From: Oceanobacillus iheyensis HTE831
GTDB lineage: Bacteria; Bacillota; Bacilli; Bacillales; Amphibacillaceae
Length of the DNA: 64,000 nucleotides
NCBI RefSeq assembly: GCF_000011245.1
Contig: NC_004193.1
Coordinates: forward strand, 1,466,501-1,530,500
Reading direction: 5' to 3'
Position 1 is the stretch's first letter. Every line of letters starts with the position of its first letter. Position numbers and translations under genes: made by a program. Below the pieces are notes generated by a model. The model was not told where the DNA came from. It searched no databases and saw only the letters and a list, made by a program, of their open reading frames with translations. This document shows, piece by piece, positions 27,689 to 36,231 of the stretch.

Positions 27689-28219
27689 ATGAAATTGACA
27701 GTCAGTCAAATTAGAAAAGGTTCTGTTCATCAACCATATTCGTTTGATGAACATGTAGATGTGAAAGAACTGGAATCAATGAATAATGATATTCGACGCA
27801 TTGATCCTGTTCGGGTTTATGGGCGTGTTGATGTGCAAGGAGATCAATTCTTTGTAACATTTACCATTGAAGGTGAGATGACCCTTCCTTGTGCTCGTAC
27901 TTTATTAGATGTCCCATATCCTTTTCAGATTAATACAAATGAAGTATTTTCTGATTCTGTATACTATGGAAGAGAAGAAGAGCTAGAAGAAATTCATCCA
28001 ATAGATGGAGAAGTGCTTGACTTAATGCCATATATCAAGGAAAATATATTATTGGAAATTCCTTTCCGAGTATTTTCTGATCAGCTAGATTCTGAAGAGG
28101 CGGCACCGTCTTCTGGTGAAGGATGGGAATTAATTTCAGAGGAAAAGGAAGAGAAGTCTATTGATCCACGGATGAAGAAACTTGAATCTCTCCTTAAAAA
28201 TAATCAGAAAGAAAAATAA
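27689..28219 (+). CDS. ylbN: YlbN, YceD/DUF177 family protein
   Basis: A 176-residue acidic protein of the DUF177 family, nearly always located directly upstream of rpmF as here. In other organisms the family affects 23S rRNA or 50S processing. The conserved CAR(T) and VLDLMPYIKENILLEIP blocks are present, with a charged C-terminal tail. AGAGGTGAT 5-6 bases upstream points to ATG 27689; the GTG at 27680 lies in that site. Confidence 0.85.
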   Translation: MKLTVSQIRKGSVHQPYSFDEHVDVKELESMNNDIRRIDPVRVYGRVDVQGDQFFVTFTIEGEMTLPCARTLLDVPYPFQINTNEVFSDSVYYGREEELEEIHPIDGEVLDLMPYIKENILLEIPFRVFSDQLDSEEAAPSSGEGWELISEEKEEKSIDPRMKKLESLLKNNQKEK

Positions 28220-28264
28220 GAATAGCTATTCAAGTTTTACTTTCAATTGAAGGAGGTGTAAGTC

Positions 28265-28438
28265 ATGGCAGTACCTAAAAGAAGAACTTCCAAAAAAGTA
28301 AAGAACCAACGTCGTACGCATAAAAAACTACACGTACCTGGCATGGTAGAATGCTCCAATTGTGGAGAATTAACAAAACCACACCGTGTTTGCAAATCAT
28401 GTGGACACTATGACGGGAAAGAAGTAGTAAACGGCTAA
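28265..28438 (+). CDS. rpmF: Ribosomal protein L32
   Basis: A 57-residue basic protein: [14 protein letters not shown] at the N-terminus, then a zinc ribbon with CSNC and CKSC pairs. It is therefore the zinc-binding (C+) form of L32. A near-perfect AAGGAGGTG precedes the ATG. ylbN lies 45 bases upstream, forming the usual operon for coordinated 50S assembly, and a terminator follows. Confidence 0.97.
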   Translation: MAVPKRRTSKKVKNQRRTHKKLHVPGMVECSNCGELTKPHRVCKSCGHYDGKEVVNG

Positions 28439-28448
28439 TAGTGAACAA

Positions 28449-28486
28449 ACAACAGATCACGATACGTGATCTGTTTTATTTTTTTC
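28449..28486 (+). terminator. Terminator of the ylbN-rpmF operon
   Basis: A perfect stem AACAGATCAC/GTGATCTGTT around GATAC, followed by TTATTTTTTT. Confidence 0.92.
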
Positions 28487-28553
28487 TAAGAAAACGATTC
28501 TAGCACCCCTACTTTTTGCATACATTGATAGCAAACATATTAGGAGGGGTGTT

Positions 28554-29021
28554 ATGAACGAAACGAGACAAGATGCATGGACTGAGGATGAAGATAAAAT
28601 ATTGGCAGATACCGTTTTGAAGTTTATACGAGAGGGCCAAACACAACTTGAGGCTTTTAAGGAAGTGGCACATACATTATCACGTACATCTGCTGCCTGT
28701 GGTTTCCGCTGGAATGCAACGATTCGTAAACAGTATCACCATGCTATACAAAACGCTAAAGAGCAACGAAAAAACGGATTTAAAAAACAAACCATCTTCG
28801 CTACTACTAGCCCAGGAGATTTCCCTCAATCACATACAATAAACACAGCGATAAAAATATTGGAAAGAATGCGTACAGAATATCCTCAAGAAAAGCATAA
28901 AGAACACGAGAAGCAATTAGAACGAGTGATTAAAGAAAATGAACAACTCAAGTCTAAGTTAGCAAAATATGATAAGGCATGGGAAGAAGTGAATTCTGCA
29001 TGGCTTCAGGTGAAGAATTGA
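28554..29021 (+). CDS. ylbO: RsfA-family transcriptional regulator (YlbO)
   Basis: 155 residues: an N-terminal Myb/SANT-like DNA-binding domain ([20 protein letters not shown], then [20 protein letters not shown]) and a C-terminal coiled coil (about 115-150). This is the layout of RsfA-type prespore regulators, which modulate sigma-F genes in B. subtilis. Position after rpmF is that of ylbO. AGGAGGGG lies at good spacing before the ATG. Confidence 0.85.
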   Translation: MNETRQDAWTEDEDKILADTVLKFIREGQTQLEAFKEVAHTLSRTSAACGFRWNATIRKQYHHAIQNAKEQRKNGFKKQTIFATTSPGDFPQSHTINTAIKILERMRTEYPQEKHKEHEKQLERVIKENEQLKSKLAKYDKAWEEVNSAWLQVKN

Positions 29022-29042
29022 ATTTTATAAGAATATACTTAC

Positions 29043-29086
29043 AAAAAAAGACATGAAGTTTTAACTCTTCATGTCCTTTTCTTTTA
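29043..29086. terminator. Bidirectional terminator between ylbO and ylbP
   Basis: Stem AAAAGACATGAAG against CTTCATGTCCTTTT with a short loop; A-run on the left and T-rich on the right. The right arm overlaps the end of ylbP. Confidence 0.82.
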
Positions 29087-29543
29087 CTCCTTCTGGTAAC
29101 CATATTAATGGGTTTTCCCCTAAATCTCTTTCCATTTCATAATGAGCTTTGATAAATCCCATTTTTTCCCAAAAACCATGAGAATTAATACGAGGATTTG
29201 TTTTAATTGGTAATTCAAAACTCTTAGCAAAGTTCACTAAAACTTCTCCATACCCTTTGTTTTGATAATCAGGAAGAACTTCTAACTTCCACAATGTTAG
29301 GTAGTCTTGGGAAGGTTCAAAATAATAATCGTATTGTTTGCTTACCTCATATAAACTCATTCTAGCTATCAAATTATTCCCAAAATAGATACCATAAAAT
29401 GGAGATTTACTGTCGTTCTCGATAATATTATTTTCTAAGTCTTCCATCATTGTCAGTTCTTGATTACCATATTCACGAAACCGCTTAAATTTCTCCAAAG
29501 TCTTATAATTTATCAGGAGATTTTCCACTTTAACATTTTCCAT
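29061..29543 (-). CDS. ylbP: GNAT-family N-acetyltransferase (YlbP)
   Basis: A 160-residue GNAT fold protein; the acetyl-CoA loop is recognisable as VLPDYQNKGYGEVLVNFAK (Q/RxxGxG/A type, about residues 98-116), and GFWEKMGF is the typical C-terminal motif. The substrate is unknown. ATG 29543 with GGGGTGAAC just upstream is chosen over 29570, giving the same length as I recall for B. subtilis YlbP. It is convergent with ylbO. ylbQ/panE, next in B. subtilis, is absent. Confidence 0.82.
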   Translation of the reverse strand: MENVKVENLLINYKTLEKFKRFREYGNQELTMMEDLENNIIENDSKSPFYGIYFGNNLIARMSLYEVSKQYDYYFEPSQDYLTLWKLEVLPDYQNKGYGEVLVNFAKSFELPIKTNPRINSHGFWEKMGFIKAHYEMERDLGENPLIWLPEGVKEKDMKS

Positions 29544-29758
29544 TCTGTTCACCCCTACTATTAAAAACAAGTAAATAATTATTAGAAAGATAACGCTTCC
29601 TATAAATTCAATTATAATACAAAAAAGATTATTTTGAAATTATTACAACTTTTGATGTTCAGAAAAAGGTGTAAGATATATAATGAAATAAGGAAAAGGT
29701 AGTAATATGAAGGTTTTTAAAATGATCTTGCCAGAATAAAAAAGGGGGGGATGTGGTT

Positions 29759-30142
29759 ATGGGTGACATCTTCATTTATATTATTGCTTCAGCAATTAGT
29801 TTCCCGTTTTTTGTGACCTTAAGTATATATTGGATAGCGAAATGGGCGAGGTCAAGTAATTGGAAGGCAATTCATTTAGCTGTTCATTGGTCTACTTTAT
29901 TTTATATTATTGCAGTAGGTATTATTTTAAATATTTTATTGCAACAATCATTTATTGGTTTGATTCTATTGTTCTTCTTAATCTTTTTAACAATTATTAT
30001 AATATATCAAAGGAGAACACAAACGGATGTTGAACTATTTAAAGCGATAAAAATAGTTTGGCGCGGAGCATTCTTATTATTTTTTACAATGTATTTTCTT
30101 TTAGGGTTCATCTTTGTAGTGAATGGTGTATGGAGTAGATAG
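29759..30142 (+). CDS. DUF3397 membrane protein
   Basis: A 127-residue protein with four predicted membrane helices, matching the DUF3397 family often found before bshC and mraZ in Bacillaceae. Function unknown. A run of eight G (GGGGGGGG) forms the ribosome-binding site, and ATG 29759 has the best spacing; ATG 29751 is out of frame. The gap to bshC is about 100 bases. Confidence 0.75.
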   Translation: MGDIFIYIIASAISFPFFVTLSIYWIAKWARSSNWKAIHLAVHWSTLFYIIAVGIILNILLQQSFIGLILLFFLIFLTIIIIYQRRTQTDVELFKAIKIVWRGAFLLFFTMYFLLGFIFVVNGVWSR

Positions 30143-30240
30143 CATTTTTATCATTGTATAAACAGATTAGTTTGATTAACGACTATTTTTATGTACAATA
30201 CTGATTGTACATAATTCGTAGAAGGAGAAATAGATTTATT

Positions 30241-31872
30241 ATGAAGACTACTCCACTCTCTATACAAACAACAAATAAATTAGTAACAAACTATAAAAAC
30301 AATGACGCGTCTGTGATGAAATATTTTGATTATAGTTCTATTCATTATGAACAAGAACGGTTAGCGTATTTGAATAATCGAACATATAAACGACAAGATT
30401 TTGTTAAAGCAGTTCATAAATTACATAAAAAATGGGGTGCTCCTGAAGCATCAATGGAAAAACTGAATAAACTAGTGGATGAACAAGCCGTTGCAGTAGT
30501 TGGAGGTCAACAGGCTGGTTTATTATCAGGACCTTTATATTCTATTCATAAAGTAATATCTGTGATTCAATTAGCGAAGGAACAAGAAAAAAAATTAGGA
30601 ATTCCTGTAGTTCCTATATTTTGGATTGCTGGAGAAGATCATGATTTTGATGAAATTAACCATACTTATGTTCCGACTACAGATATGAAAATGAAAAAAG
30701 TGAAACTACAGAATAAATCGATTGATGCAGGGAGAAAATCAGTAACAGATTTAGAATTTGAGAAAGATAAACTTCGTGAATGGGTTGAAGATGTTTTTCT
30801 TTCGCTAAAGGAAACGGACTATACACAAGACATACATTCGCTAGTACAAACCGTATTATCCGAATCTGATTCTTATAGTGAATTCTTTGCTAAATTTATT
30901 TTTCAATTGTTCCCAGACCAAGGTATTGTCTTGCTGGATTCACATGCCTCTGAAATCCGAGAGATTGAAACAGACTTTTTCCTAGAGATGATTGAACATC
31001 AACAAGGAATTAGCTCCGCAGTGAAAAGCACTATAGATGAGTTGAAAGCAGAAGAGTATTCAATATCTTTAGATGCACTTGATGGGGACGCTCATTTATT
31101 TTATCACGATGAGCAATTAGGTAGAGTCTTATTACAGGTTGATCCGGATGGTATGTGGGTAGATAAACAACATAATATGAGGTTTACTGTAGAAGAGCTT
31201 CGATCTATTGCAATAAATAGTCCGCATCTCTTAAGTAACAATGTCATTACGCGACCAATGATGCAAGAGAAGTTAATACCTACGTTAGCTTTTGTTGGGG
31301 GACCTGGTGAAATAGCGTACTGGTCAGCATTAAAGGATTCATTCCATCTTTTAGAATTAAAAATGCCGCCTATTGTGCCACGAATCTCTTTTACGTATAT
31401 CGATCGTTATACGAGTAGGCTTTTAGATAAATATAATCTAAACGTATCTGAAATAATAAGTACTGGAGTTAATGACCATAAGCGACGGTTCTTAGATGAG
31501 AAAAATAATGATAACATTGACGAAGTAGTGGAAGAGGTAAAGGCACAAATTAGTGATATTCACAAGCCTTTAAGAGATATATCTGCCTCGATGGGTGATG
31601 ATATAAAAGCTTTAAGCGAGAGTAATTTATCCTATATATTGAATGATGTTGAATTTTTAAGGAAACGTCTTAATAATGAAATTAGAAAAACATATGCTAA
31701 AGAAATAAGTGAATTTGATCGAATGGAAATGATCTTAAGACCGAATAATGGATTGCAGGAAAGAATTTGGAATCCGATATATATTATGAATTGTTGTGGG
31801 GTAGATGTTTTTACTGAAATGGTTAATAATCATACCTTTGTTCAGGAAGAACATTGGATTATCCATTTATAA
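30241..31872 (+). CDS. bshC: BshC, bacillithiol synthase (cysteine-adding enzyme)
   Basis: A 543-residue enzyme catalysing the last step of bacillithiol synthesis, joining cysteine to GlcN-malate. The Rossmann core shows VVGGQQAGLLSGPLYSIHK and IFWIAGEDHDFDEINH near the N-terminus, and the C-terminal half has a coiled coil (about 420-500). GAAGGAG lies 13 bases before ATG 30241, somewhat far; the in-frame ATG at 30205 has no site. The last bases overlap inverted GTGGAGGA boxes (see 31872-31891). Confidence 0.92.
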   Translation: MKTTPLSIQTTNKLVTNYKNNDASVMKYFDYSSIHYEQERLAYLNNRTYKRQDFVKAVHKLHKKWGAPEASMEKLNKLVDEQAVAVVGGQQAGLLSGPLYSIHKVISVIQLAKEQEKKLGIPVVPIFWIAGEDHDFDEINHTYVPTTDMKMKKVKLQNKSIDAGRKSVTDLEFEKDKLREWVEDVFLSLKETDYTQDIHSLVQTVLSESDSYSEFFAKFIFQLFPDQGIVLLDSHASEIREIETDFFLEMIEHQQGISSAVKSTIDELKAEEYSISLDALDGDAHLFYHDEQLGRVLLQVDPDGMWVDKQHNMRFTVEELRSIAINSPHLLSNNVITRPMMQEKLIPTLAFVGGPGEIAYWSALKDSFHLLELKMPPIVPRISFTYIDRYTSRLLDKYNLNVSEIISTGVNDHKRRFLDEKNNDNIDEVVEEVKAQISDIHKPLRDISASMGDDIKALSESNLSYILNDVEFLRKRLNNEIRKTYAKEISEFDRMEMILRPNNGLQERIWNPIYIMNCCGVDVFTEMVNNHTFVQEEHWIIHL

Positions 31873-31891
31873 CTCCTCCACAATCCTCCAC
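31872..31891 (-). promoter_or_regulatory. Pair of MraZ-type boxes on the opposite strand
   Basis: Read on the minus strand, two direct repeats GTGGAGGATT and GTGGAGGAGT follow each other with an exact 10-base period. They resemble the boxes in front of mraZ (32010-32039) and start right at the last base of the bshC stop codon. Confidence 0.55.
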
Positions 31892-31910
31892 AACTAAATA
31901 TTTAAGAAAT

Positions 31911-31947
31911 AGAAGCTGTCTATATACTGATTAGACAGCTTTTTTAT
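31911..31947 (+). terminator. Terminator of bshC
   Basis: Stem GAAGCTGTCT/AGACAGCTTT around TATATACTGATT with a T-run; it separates bshC from the mraZ operon. Confidence 0.85.
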
Positions 31948-32009
31948 GTGTATTTTTATTTGGTGTTTTTAAGGCTAATGAAGAAATTTAATGATTTTTG
32001 ATAAAAGTG

Positions 32010-32039
32010 GTGGAGGATAGTGGGGGAATGTGGTAATAT
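32010..32039 (+). promoter_or_regulatory. MraZ operator, three tandem boxes upstream of mraZ
   Basis: Three consecutive 10-base units, GTGGAGGATA, GTGGGGGAAT and GTGGTAATAT, with exact 10-base periodicity. MraZ autoregulates its operon through such tandem G-rich repeats in other bacteria. They lie 28-57 bases before the mraZ start and overlap the expected promoter (TAATAT at 32034). Confidence 0.8.
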
Positions 32040-32066
32040 AAAAAATATGAAAGTGGGGGCGACTAT

Positions 32067-32498
32067 ATGTTTATGGGTGAATTCCTTCATAGCATTGATA
32101 CAAAGGGAAGAATAATTGTTCCCTCCAAGTTCCGTGATAATTTAGGAAGCAGCTTTGTAGTCACCCGTGGACTAGATAAATGTCTTTTCGCCTACCCAAT
32201 GGATGAATGGAAGATTTTAGAAGAAAAGTTAAAGCAACTCCCACTTACAAAAAAAGACGCACGAGCTTTTACTCGATTTTTCTTCTCTGGTGCCATTGAA
32301 TGCGAAGTGGATAAACAGGGGAGAATAAATATCCCAGCTAATCTTCGTAACTATGCTGGTCTTGAAAAAGATTGCAATGTTATTGGGGTATCTAATCGAG
32401 TGGAATTTTGGGCTAATGATGCCTGGGAAGATTATGTAACGGAGTCTGAAGATTCATTTGCAGAAATAGCGGAAAACTTAATGGACTTTGATATTTAA
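32067..32498 (+). CDS. mraZ: MraZ, transcriptional regulator of the dcw cluster
   Basis: A 143-residue protein with two AbrB-like MraZ repeats, each with a DxKGR-type motif: [15 protein letters not shown] near the N-terminus and [15 protein letters not shown] near residue 82. MraZ oligomers repress the operon by binding the tandem boxes just upstream. GTGGGGGCG precedes the ATG by about 6 bases. It heads the cluster as usual. Confidence 0.95.
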   Translation: MFMGEFLHSIDTKGRIIVPSKFRDNLGSSFVVTRGLDKCLFAYPMDEWKILEEKLKQLPLTKKDARAFTRFFFSGAIECEVDKQGRINIPANLRNYAGLEKDCNVIGVSNRVEFWANDAWEDYVTESEDSFAEIAENLMDFDI

Positions 32499-32539
32499 AA
32501 TTTCCAGTACAAGATAGAAGAATTAAAGTGGGTGTTGAA

Positions 32540-33517
32540 ATGTTTGAGCATTATAGTGTATTAAAAGAAGAATCAATTAAAGGATTAGCAATTAAGCCAG
32601 ATGGAATTTATGTTGATTGTACAACTGGTGGTGGGGGACATTCTCTGGAAATAGCTTCTAGACTAAATGAGAATGGTCAGCTATTCGCATTTGATCAAGA
32701 TAAGGATGCTTTAGCTGCTGCGAGAGATAGATTATCTACATATGCAGATAGAATTGTATTTGTGCAATCGAACTTTCGTGGTTTAGAAGAACAGTTGAAA
32801 AAGCATGGAATTGAACAAGTAGATGGTATTTTATTTGATTTAGGTGTTTCCTCTCCTCAATTGGACAGAGGGGATAGAGGTTTCAGTTATAATCATGACG
32901 CTTTGTTAGATATGCGAATGGATCAATCGCAGCATCTTTCAGCTTATGAAGTTGTCAACGAATGGTCATACGAACGTTTGGTTTCTATTTTCTTTTCATA
33001 TGGGGAAGAGAAGTTTTCTAAACAAATCGCCAGAAAAATAGAAGCTTATCGTGAACAACAGGATATTAAAACGACACATCAATTAGTAGAGATAATTAAA
33101 GATGCAATACCAGCACCAGCTCGGAGAAAAGGGGGGCATCCTGCCAAGCGTATCTTTCAAGCGTTGCGTATTGCTGTAAATGATGAATTGGAGGTATTTA
33201 ATAATGCCTTGCATCAAGCAGCTAGGCTTATAGCAGTGAATGGCAGGATAGCAGTAATAACTTTCCACTCTTTAGAAGATCGGATATGTAAGCAAGCTTT
33301 TAAAAAATGGAGTACAGATAAACCTACACCTAGGCATTTACCGATAGTTCCTGAGTCGCATCAAGCTCCATTTAAATTGGTGACAAGGAAACCTATTACA
33401 GCAGATACTTCCGAATTAGATGAAAACCGTAGATCGCGTTCTGCGAAGTTAAGAGTTATCGAAAAAGTAAGTGAATGGGATCATGAATTTACGTATGAAG
33501 AAGGGTGGAGAAAATAA
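32540..33517 (+). CDS. rsmH: RsmH (MraW), 16S rRNA m4C1402 methyltransferase
   Basis: A 325-residue SAM-dependent enzyme that N4-methylates C1402 of 16S rRNA. Visible motifs are [11 protein letters not shown] (SAM loop, about 27-37), [15 protein letters not shown] and the C-terminal FHSLEDR. ATG 32540 follows GTGGGTG and aligns with the N-terminus of B. subtilis RsmH; the in-frame GTG at 32528 is inside that site. Its stop overlaps the ftsL start by one base. Confidence 0.94.
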   Translation: MFEHYSVLKEESIKGLAIKPDGIYVDCTTGGGGHSLEIASRLNENGQLFAFDQDKDALAAARDRLSTYADRIVFVQSNFRGLEEQLKKHGIEQVDGILFDLGVSSPQLDRGDRGFSYNHDALLDMRMDQSQHLSAYEVVNEWSYERLVSIFFSYGEEKFSKQIARKIEAYREQQDIKTTHQLVEIIKDAIPAPARRKGGHPAKRIFQALRIAVNDELEVFNNALHQAARLIAVNGRIAVITFHSLEDRICKQAFKKWSTDKPTPRHLPIVPESHQAPFKLVTRKPITADTSELDENRRSRSAKLRVIEKVSEWDHEFTYEEGWRK

Positions 33518-33891
33518 TGAGTGTAAATCATGCAACGAAATGGGAAACAAATACGCAGTATCGTCCGGAAACACAACCGCAAACCGTTGTTAAAAAAGTA
33601 AAGCGAACTAGATGGATCACAAAAGGCGAAAAAGTGATTTATGCGTTCGCGGGAGTTTTAATGCTGGCTTTTGCGGTATATATGGTTTCGTATTCTTCTT
33701 CAACGGATACATTAAATCGTGAATTACAACAGATTGAACAGAGTGTAAACCAACAGAAGATTGCGAACGAAGGTTTAAGTTTTGAAAAAGAAGAGTTATC
33801 CCGCCCAGAACGTATAATTAATATTGCTGAAGAGAACGGTCTAAAAATTCAAAATACAGAAGTGAAGCAAGTACAATCGTTCAACAACTAG
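33517..33891 (+). CDS. ftsL: FtsL, division protein
   Basis: A 124-residue bitopic protein: basic cytoplasmic N-terminus, one membrane helix (about 43-62), then a leucine-zipper-like extracytoplasmic coiled coil (TDTLNRELQQIEQSVNQQ). It bridges DivIC/DivIB and the FtsW-PBP2B synthase. GGTGGAG is at proper distance from ATG 33517, which shares one base with the rsmH stop (taATG), so the two are coupled. The upstream in-frame GTG at 33505 lies within that site. Confidence 0.9.
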   Translation: MSVNHATKWETNTQYRPETQPQTVVKKVKRTRWITKGEKVIYAFAGVLMLAFAVYMVSYSSSTDTLNRELQQIEQSVNQQKIANEGLSFEKEELSRPERIINIAEENGLKIQNTEVKQVQSFNN

Positions 33892-33907
33892 GCAAGGGGA
33901 ATACAAA

Positions 33908-36148
33908 ATGAAAAAACATAGAACGACGCATTTTATGTCTAGTATATATATGATTATTTTCGTGGCATTATTTTTAATAATTACAGGAAGATTCATGTAT
34001 ATCCAAGCAACTGGTGAAGTTAGTGGAGTTCAATTAAATGAATGGGCTGATAAACAACGAACTGCATCATACACCATGAATTCAGAAAGGGGAAAGATTT
34101 ATGATAAGAATGGCATGGTCCTTGCCTATGACCGCCCAACTTATCGAATGTACGCGATCCTAGATGAAGCTTATTCTGAAAATGCTGAGGAGCCATTACA
34201 TGTTTCAAACGCAGAAGAAACTGCTAAGAAATTGGCTCCTCTTTTAGGTGTTGAGGAAGAGGAAATACAAGAACCTATACAGAACGGACTTGACAATAAT
34301 CGATTTCAAGTAGAATTTGGGAAGTTTGGAAAACAAATTTCCAAGCAAGTAAAAGATGAAATTGAAGATTTGAATATTCCAGGCATTAATTTTGAGGAAG
34401 AACCGATGCGTTATTACCCTAATGGAATGTTTGCATCCCATATTATCGGTTTTGCACGAGAAGAAGAAAAGGAAACGGATGAAGGTGTGGAACATACCAT
34501 TACAGGAGTTACTGGAATGGAAGATGTCATGAATGACATCTTAGGCGGCAAAGATGGTTATATTTCATATCAAAGAGATCTGTATAATAAAAAATTATTG
34601 GATCCAAGTGAAGTTATTCAGTTGCCAGAAGACGGAGACGATATTTACTTAACGATAGATCAAAAGATACAAACTTTATTAGAAGATGTAATGACACAAG
34701 CAGATGAGAAGTATAATCCGACTAAAATGAATGCGATTATAATGGATCCAAAATCAGGTGAAATTGTTGCAATGAGTTCTCGTCCAAGCTATGATCCGAA
34801 TAATCCAACCGATGTAGAAAATTGGTACAATGACCCAATATCTACTCCGTTCGAGCCAGGCTCTACGATGAAAATATTCACCTGGGCAGCAGCTATAGAA
34901 GAAGGAGTATATAATGGTTCTGAAGGATTTAAATCGGGAACATATCAGCCGAATGAGAAAATAAGAGCAATTGGCGATCATAATAATGGTGAAGGATGGG
35001 GGACGATTTCTTATGATGAGGGATTTGAACGTTCTTCGAATGTAGCAGCTTCGAAATTATTATGGGAAAAATTAGATTCAGAATCATATTATGAATATCT
35101 ACAAGCATTTGGTTTTGAGGAACCAACTGGAATTGATCTCCCAGGGGAAGCTGTAGGGAAAATATCGTATAATTGGCCGTCAGATAAGTTGAGAACGGCT
35201 TTTGGACAAAGTTCAACGGTAACCCCTATACAGCAAATGAAAGCAGCATCTGCGATTGTTAATGGTGGGAAAATGGTTAAACCCTATGTAGTAGATAAAG
35301 TAGTAGATTCAACATCAGGAGATACTATCTCAGAAACAGAGCAAGAGTATGTAGGTCAGCCAATATCTGAAGAAACGGCTGAACAGATGAAAAAATTAAT
35401 GTCATCTGTGGTCAATGGGGAACACGGAACAGGAAAACCGTATCAATTAGAAGATTATATGGTTGGTGGTAAAACTGGTACTGCAGAGATTCCAAATCCT
35501 GATGGTGGCGGGTATCTCCAAGGGAGAGAAAATTATGTGTTTTCTTTCATGGGAATGGCGCCAATAGACGATCCTCAATTAATGGTATATGTATCAATTC
35601 AACAACCTGAGTTAGAGCCGGATGAGTCTGGTTCAACACCACTCTCGTTTATATTTAAAAATGTAGTAGAGAATAGTTTGCATTACATGGATATTAATCC
35701 TGAGAAGAATGAAGCTCCAGATATACAACAGATGGAGATGCCAGATGTTGTTAATAAATCGACTTCAGAAGTAGAAGAAGAAATGACAGAAACAGGATTA
35801 AATACGATTGTGGTTGGGGAAGGTTCTAAAGTGGTCTCCAGCAGTATTGAAGCTGGGGCATCTGTTCTTCCAAATGAAAAAGTTATACTGATAACTGATG
35901 AACCGACTATGCCGGACATTAAAGGCTGGTCTCTTCGTGAGGTAATGACCTTAGCTAATTTATTAGATTTACAAGTAGAAAGTTTTGGTTCAGGCTATGT
36001 TACGACTCAAAATATTGATGTTGGAAATCCGTTGCAATCTGGAGATTATTTAGGAGTTGAACTAGAGGGACCGAGCTCTACCGATGACGAGGAAGAATCT
36101 TCAGAAGAAGAAAATGAAGAAGAAACAGGAGAAGACGAATCTGAGTAA
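33908..36148 (+). CDS. pbpB: PBP2B, class B penicillin-binding protein of the septum
   Basis: 746 residues: N-terminal anchor (about 12-33), dimerisation/pedestal domain, transpeptidase domain and two C-terminal PASTA domains. Catalytic motifs are present: SxxK at Ser319 (EPGSTMKIF), SSN (ERSSNVAASK) and KTG (VGGKTGTAE). It crosslinks septal peptidoglycan with FtsW. The tail after the PASTA domains is strikingly acidic (about 27 residues, mostly Asp, Glu and Ser), which I do not recall in B. subtilis PBP2B and which could suit a halotolerant exterior. GCAAGGGGAAT precedes the ATG. Confidence 0.95.
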   Translation: MKKHRTTHFMSSIYMIIFVALFLIITGRFMYIQATGEVSGVQLNEWADKQRTASYTMNSERGKIYDKNGMVLAYDRPTYRMYAILDEAYSENAEEPLHVSNAEETAKKLAPLLGVEEEEIQEPIQNGLDNNRFQVEFGKFGKQISKQVKDEIEDLNIPGINFEEEPMRYYPNGMFASHIIGFAREEEKETDEGVEHTITGVTGMEDVMNDILGGKDGYISYQRDLYNKKLLDPSEVIQLPEDGDDIYLTIDQKIQTLLEDVMTQADEKYNPTKMNAIIMDPKSGEIVAMSSRPSYDPNNPTDVENWYNDPISTPFEPGSTMKIFTWAAAIEEGVYNGSEGFKSGTYQPNEKIRAIGDHNNGEGWGTISYDEGFERSSNVAASKLLWEKLDSESYYEYLQAFGFEEPTGIDLPGEAVGKISYNWPSDKLRTAFGQSSTVTPIQQMKAASAIVNGGKMVKPYVVDKVVDSTSGDTISETEQEYVGQPISEETAEQMKKLMSSVVNGEHGTGKPYQLEDYMVGGKTGTAEIPNPDGGGYLQGRENYVFSFMGMAPIDDPQLMVYVSIQQPELEPDESGSTPLSFIFKNVVENSLHYMDINPEKNEAPDIQQMEMPDVVNKSTSEVEEEMTETGLNTIVVGEGSKVVSSSIEAGASVLPNEKVILITDEPTMPDIKGWSLREVMTLANLLDLQVESFGSGYVTTQNIDVGNPLQSGDYLGVELEGPSSTDDEEESSEEENEEETGEDESE

Positions 36149-36170
36149 ACGATGGAAAGGACAAACAGTG

Positions 36171-36199
36171 TTCTATTCAAAATTCTTTATTCATATAGT
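36171..36199 (+). promoter_or_regulatory. Putative sigma-E promoter of spoVD
   Basis: TTCTATT (36171-36177), a 14-base spacer and CATATAGT (36192-36199). The -10 differs from CATACAnT at one position and the -35 matches KMATATT at five of seven. B. subtilis spoVD is sigma-E dependent, and the start point would fall about 26 bases before the gene. Confidence 0.45.
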
Positions 36200-36231
36200 G
36201 GATACAAAGTAGCCCAAGAAGGAGTTGGCTT

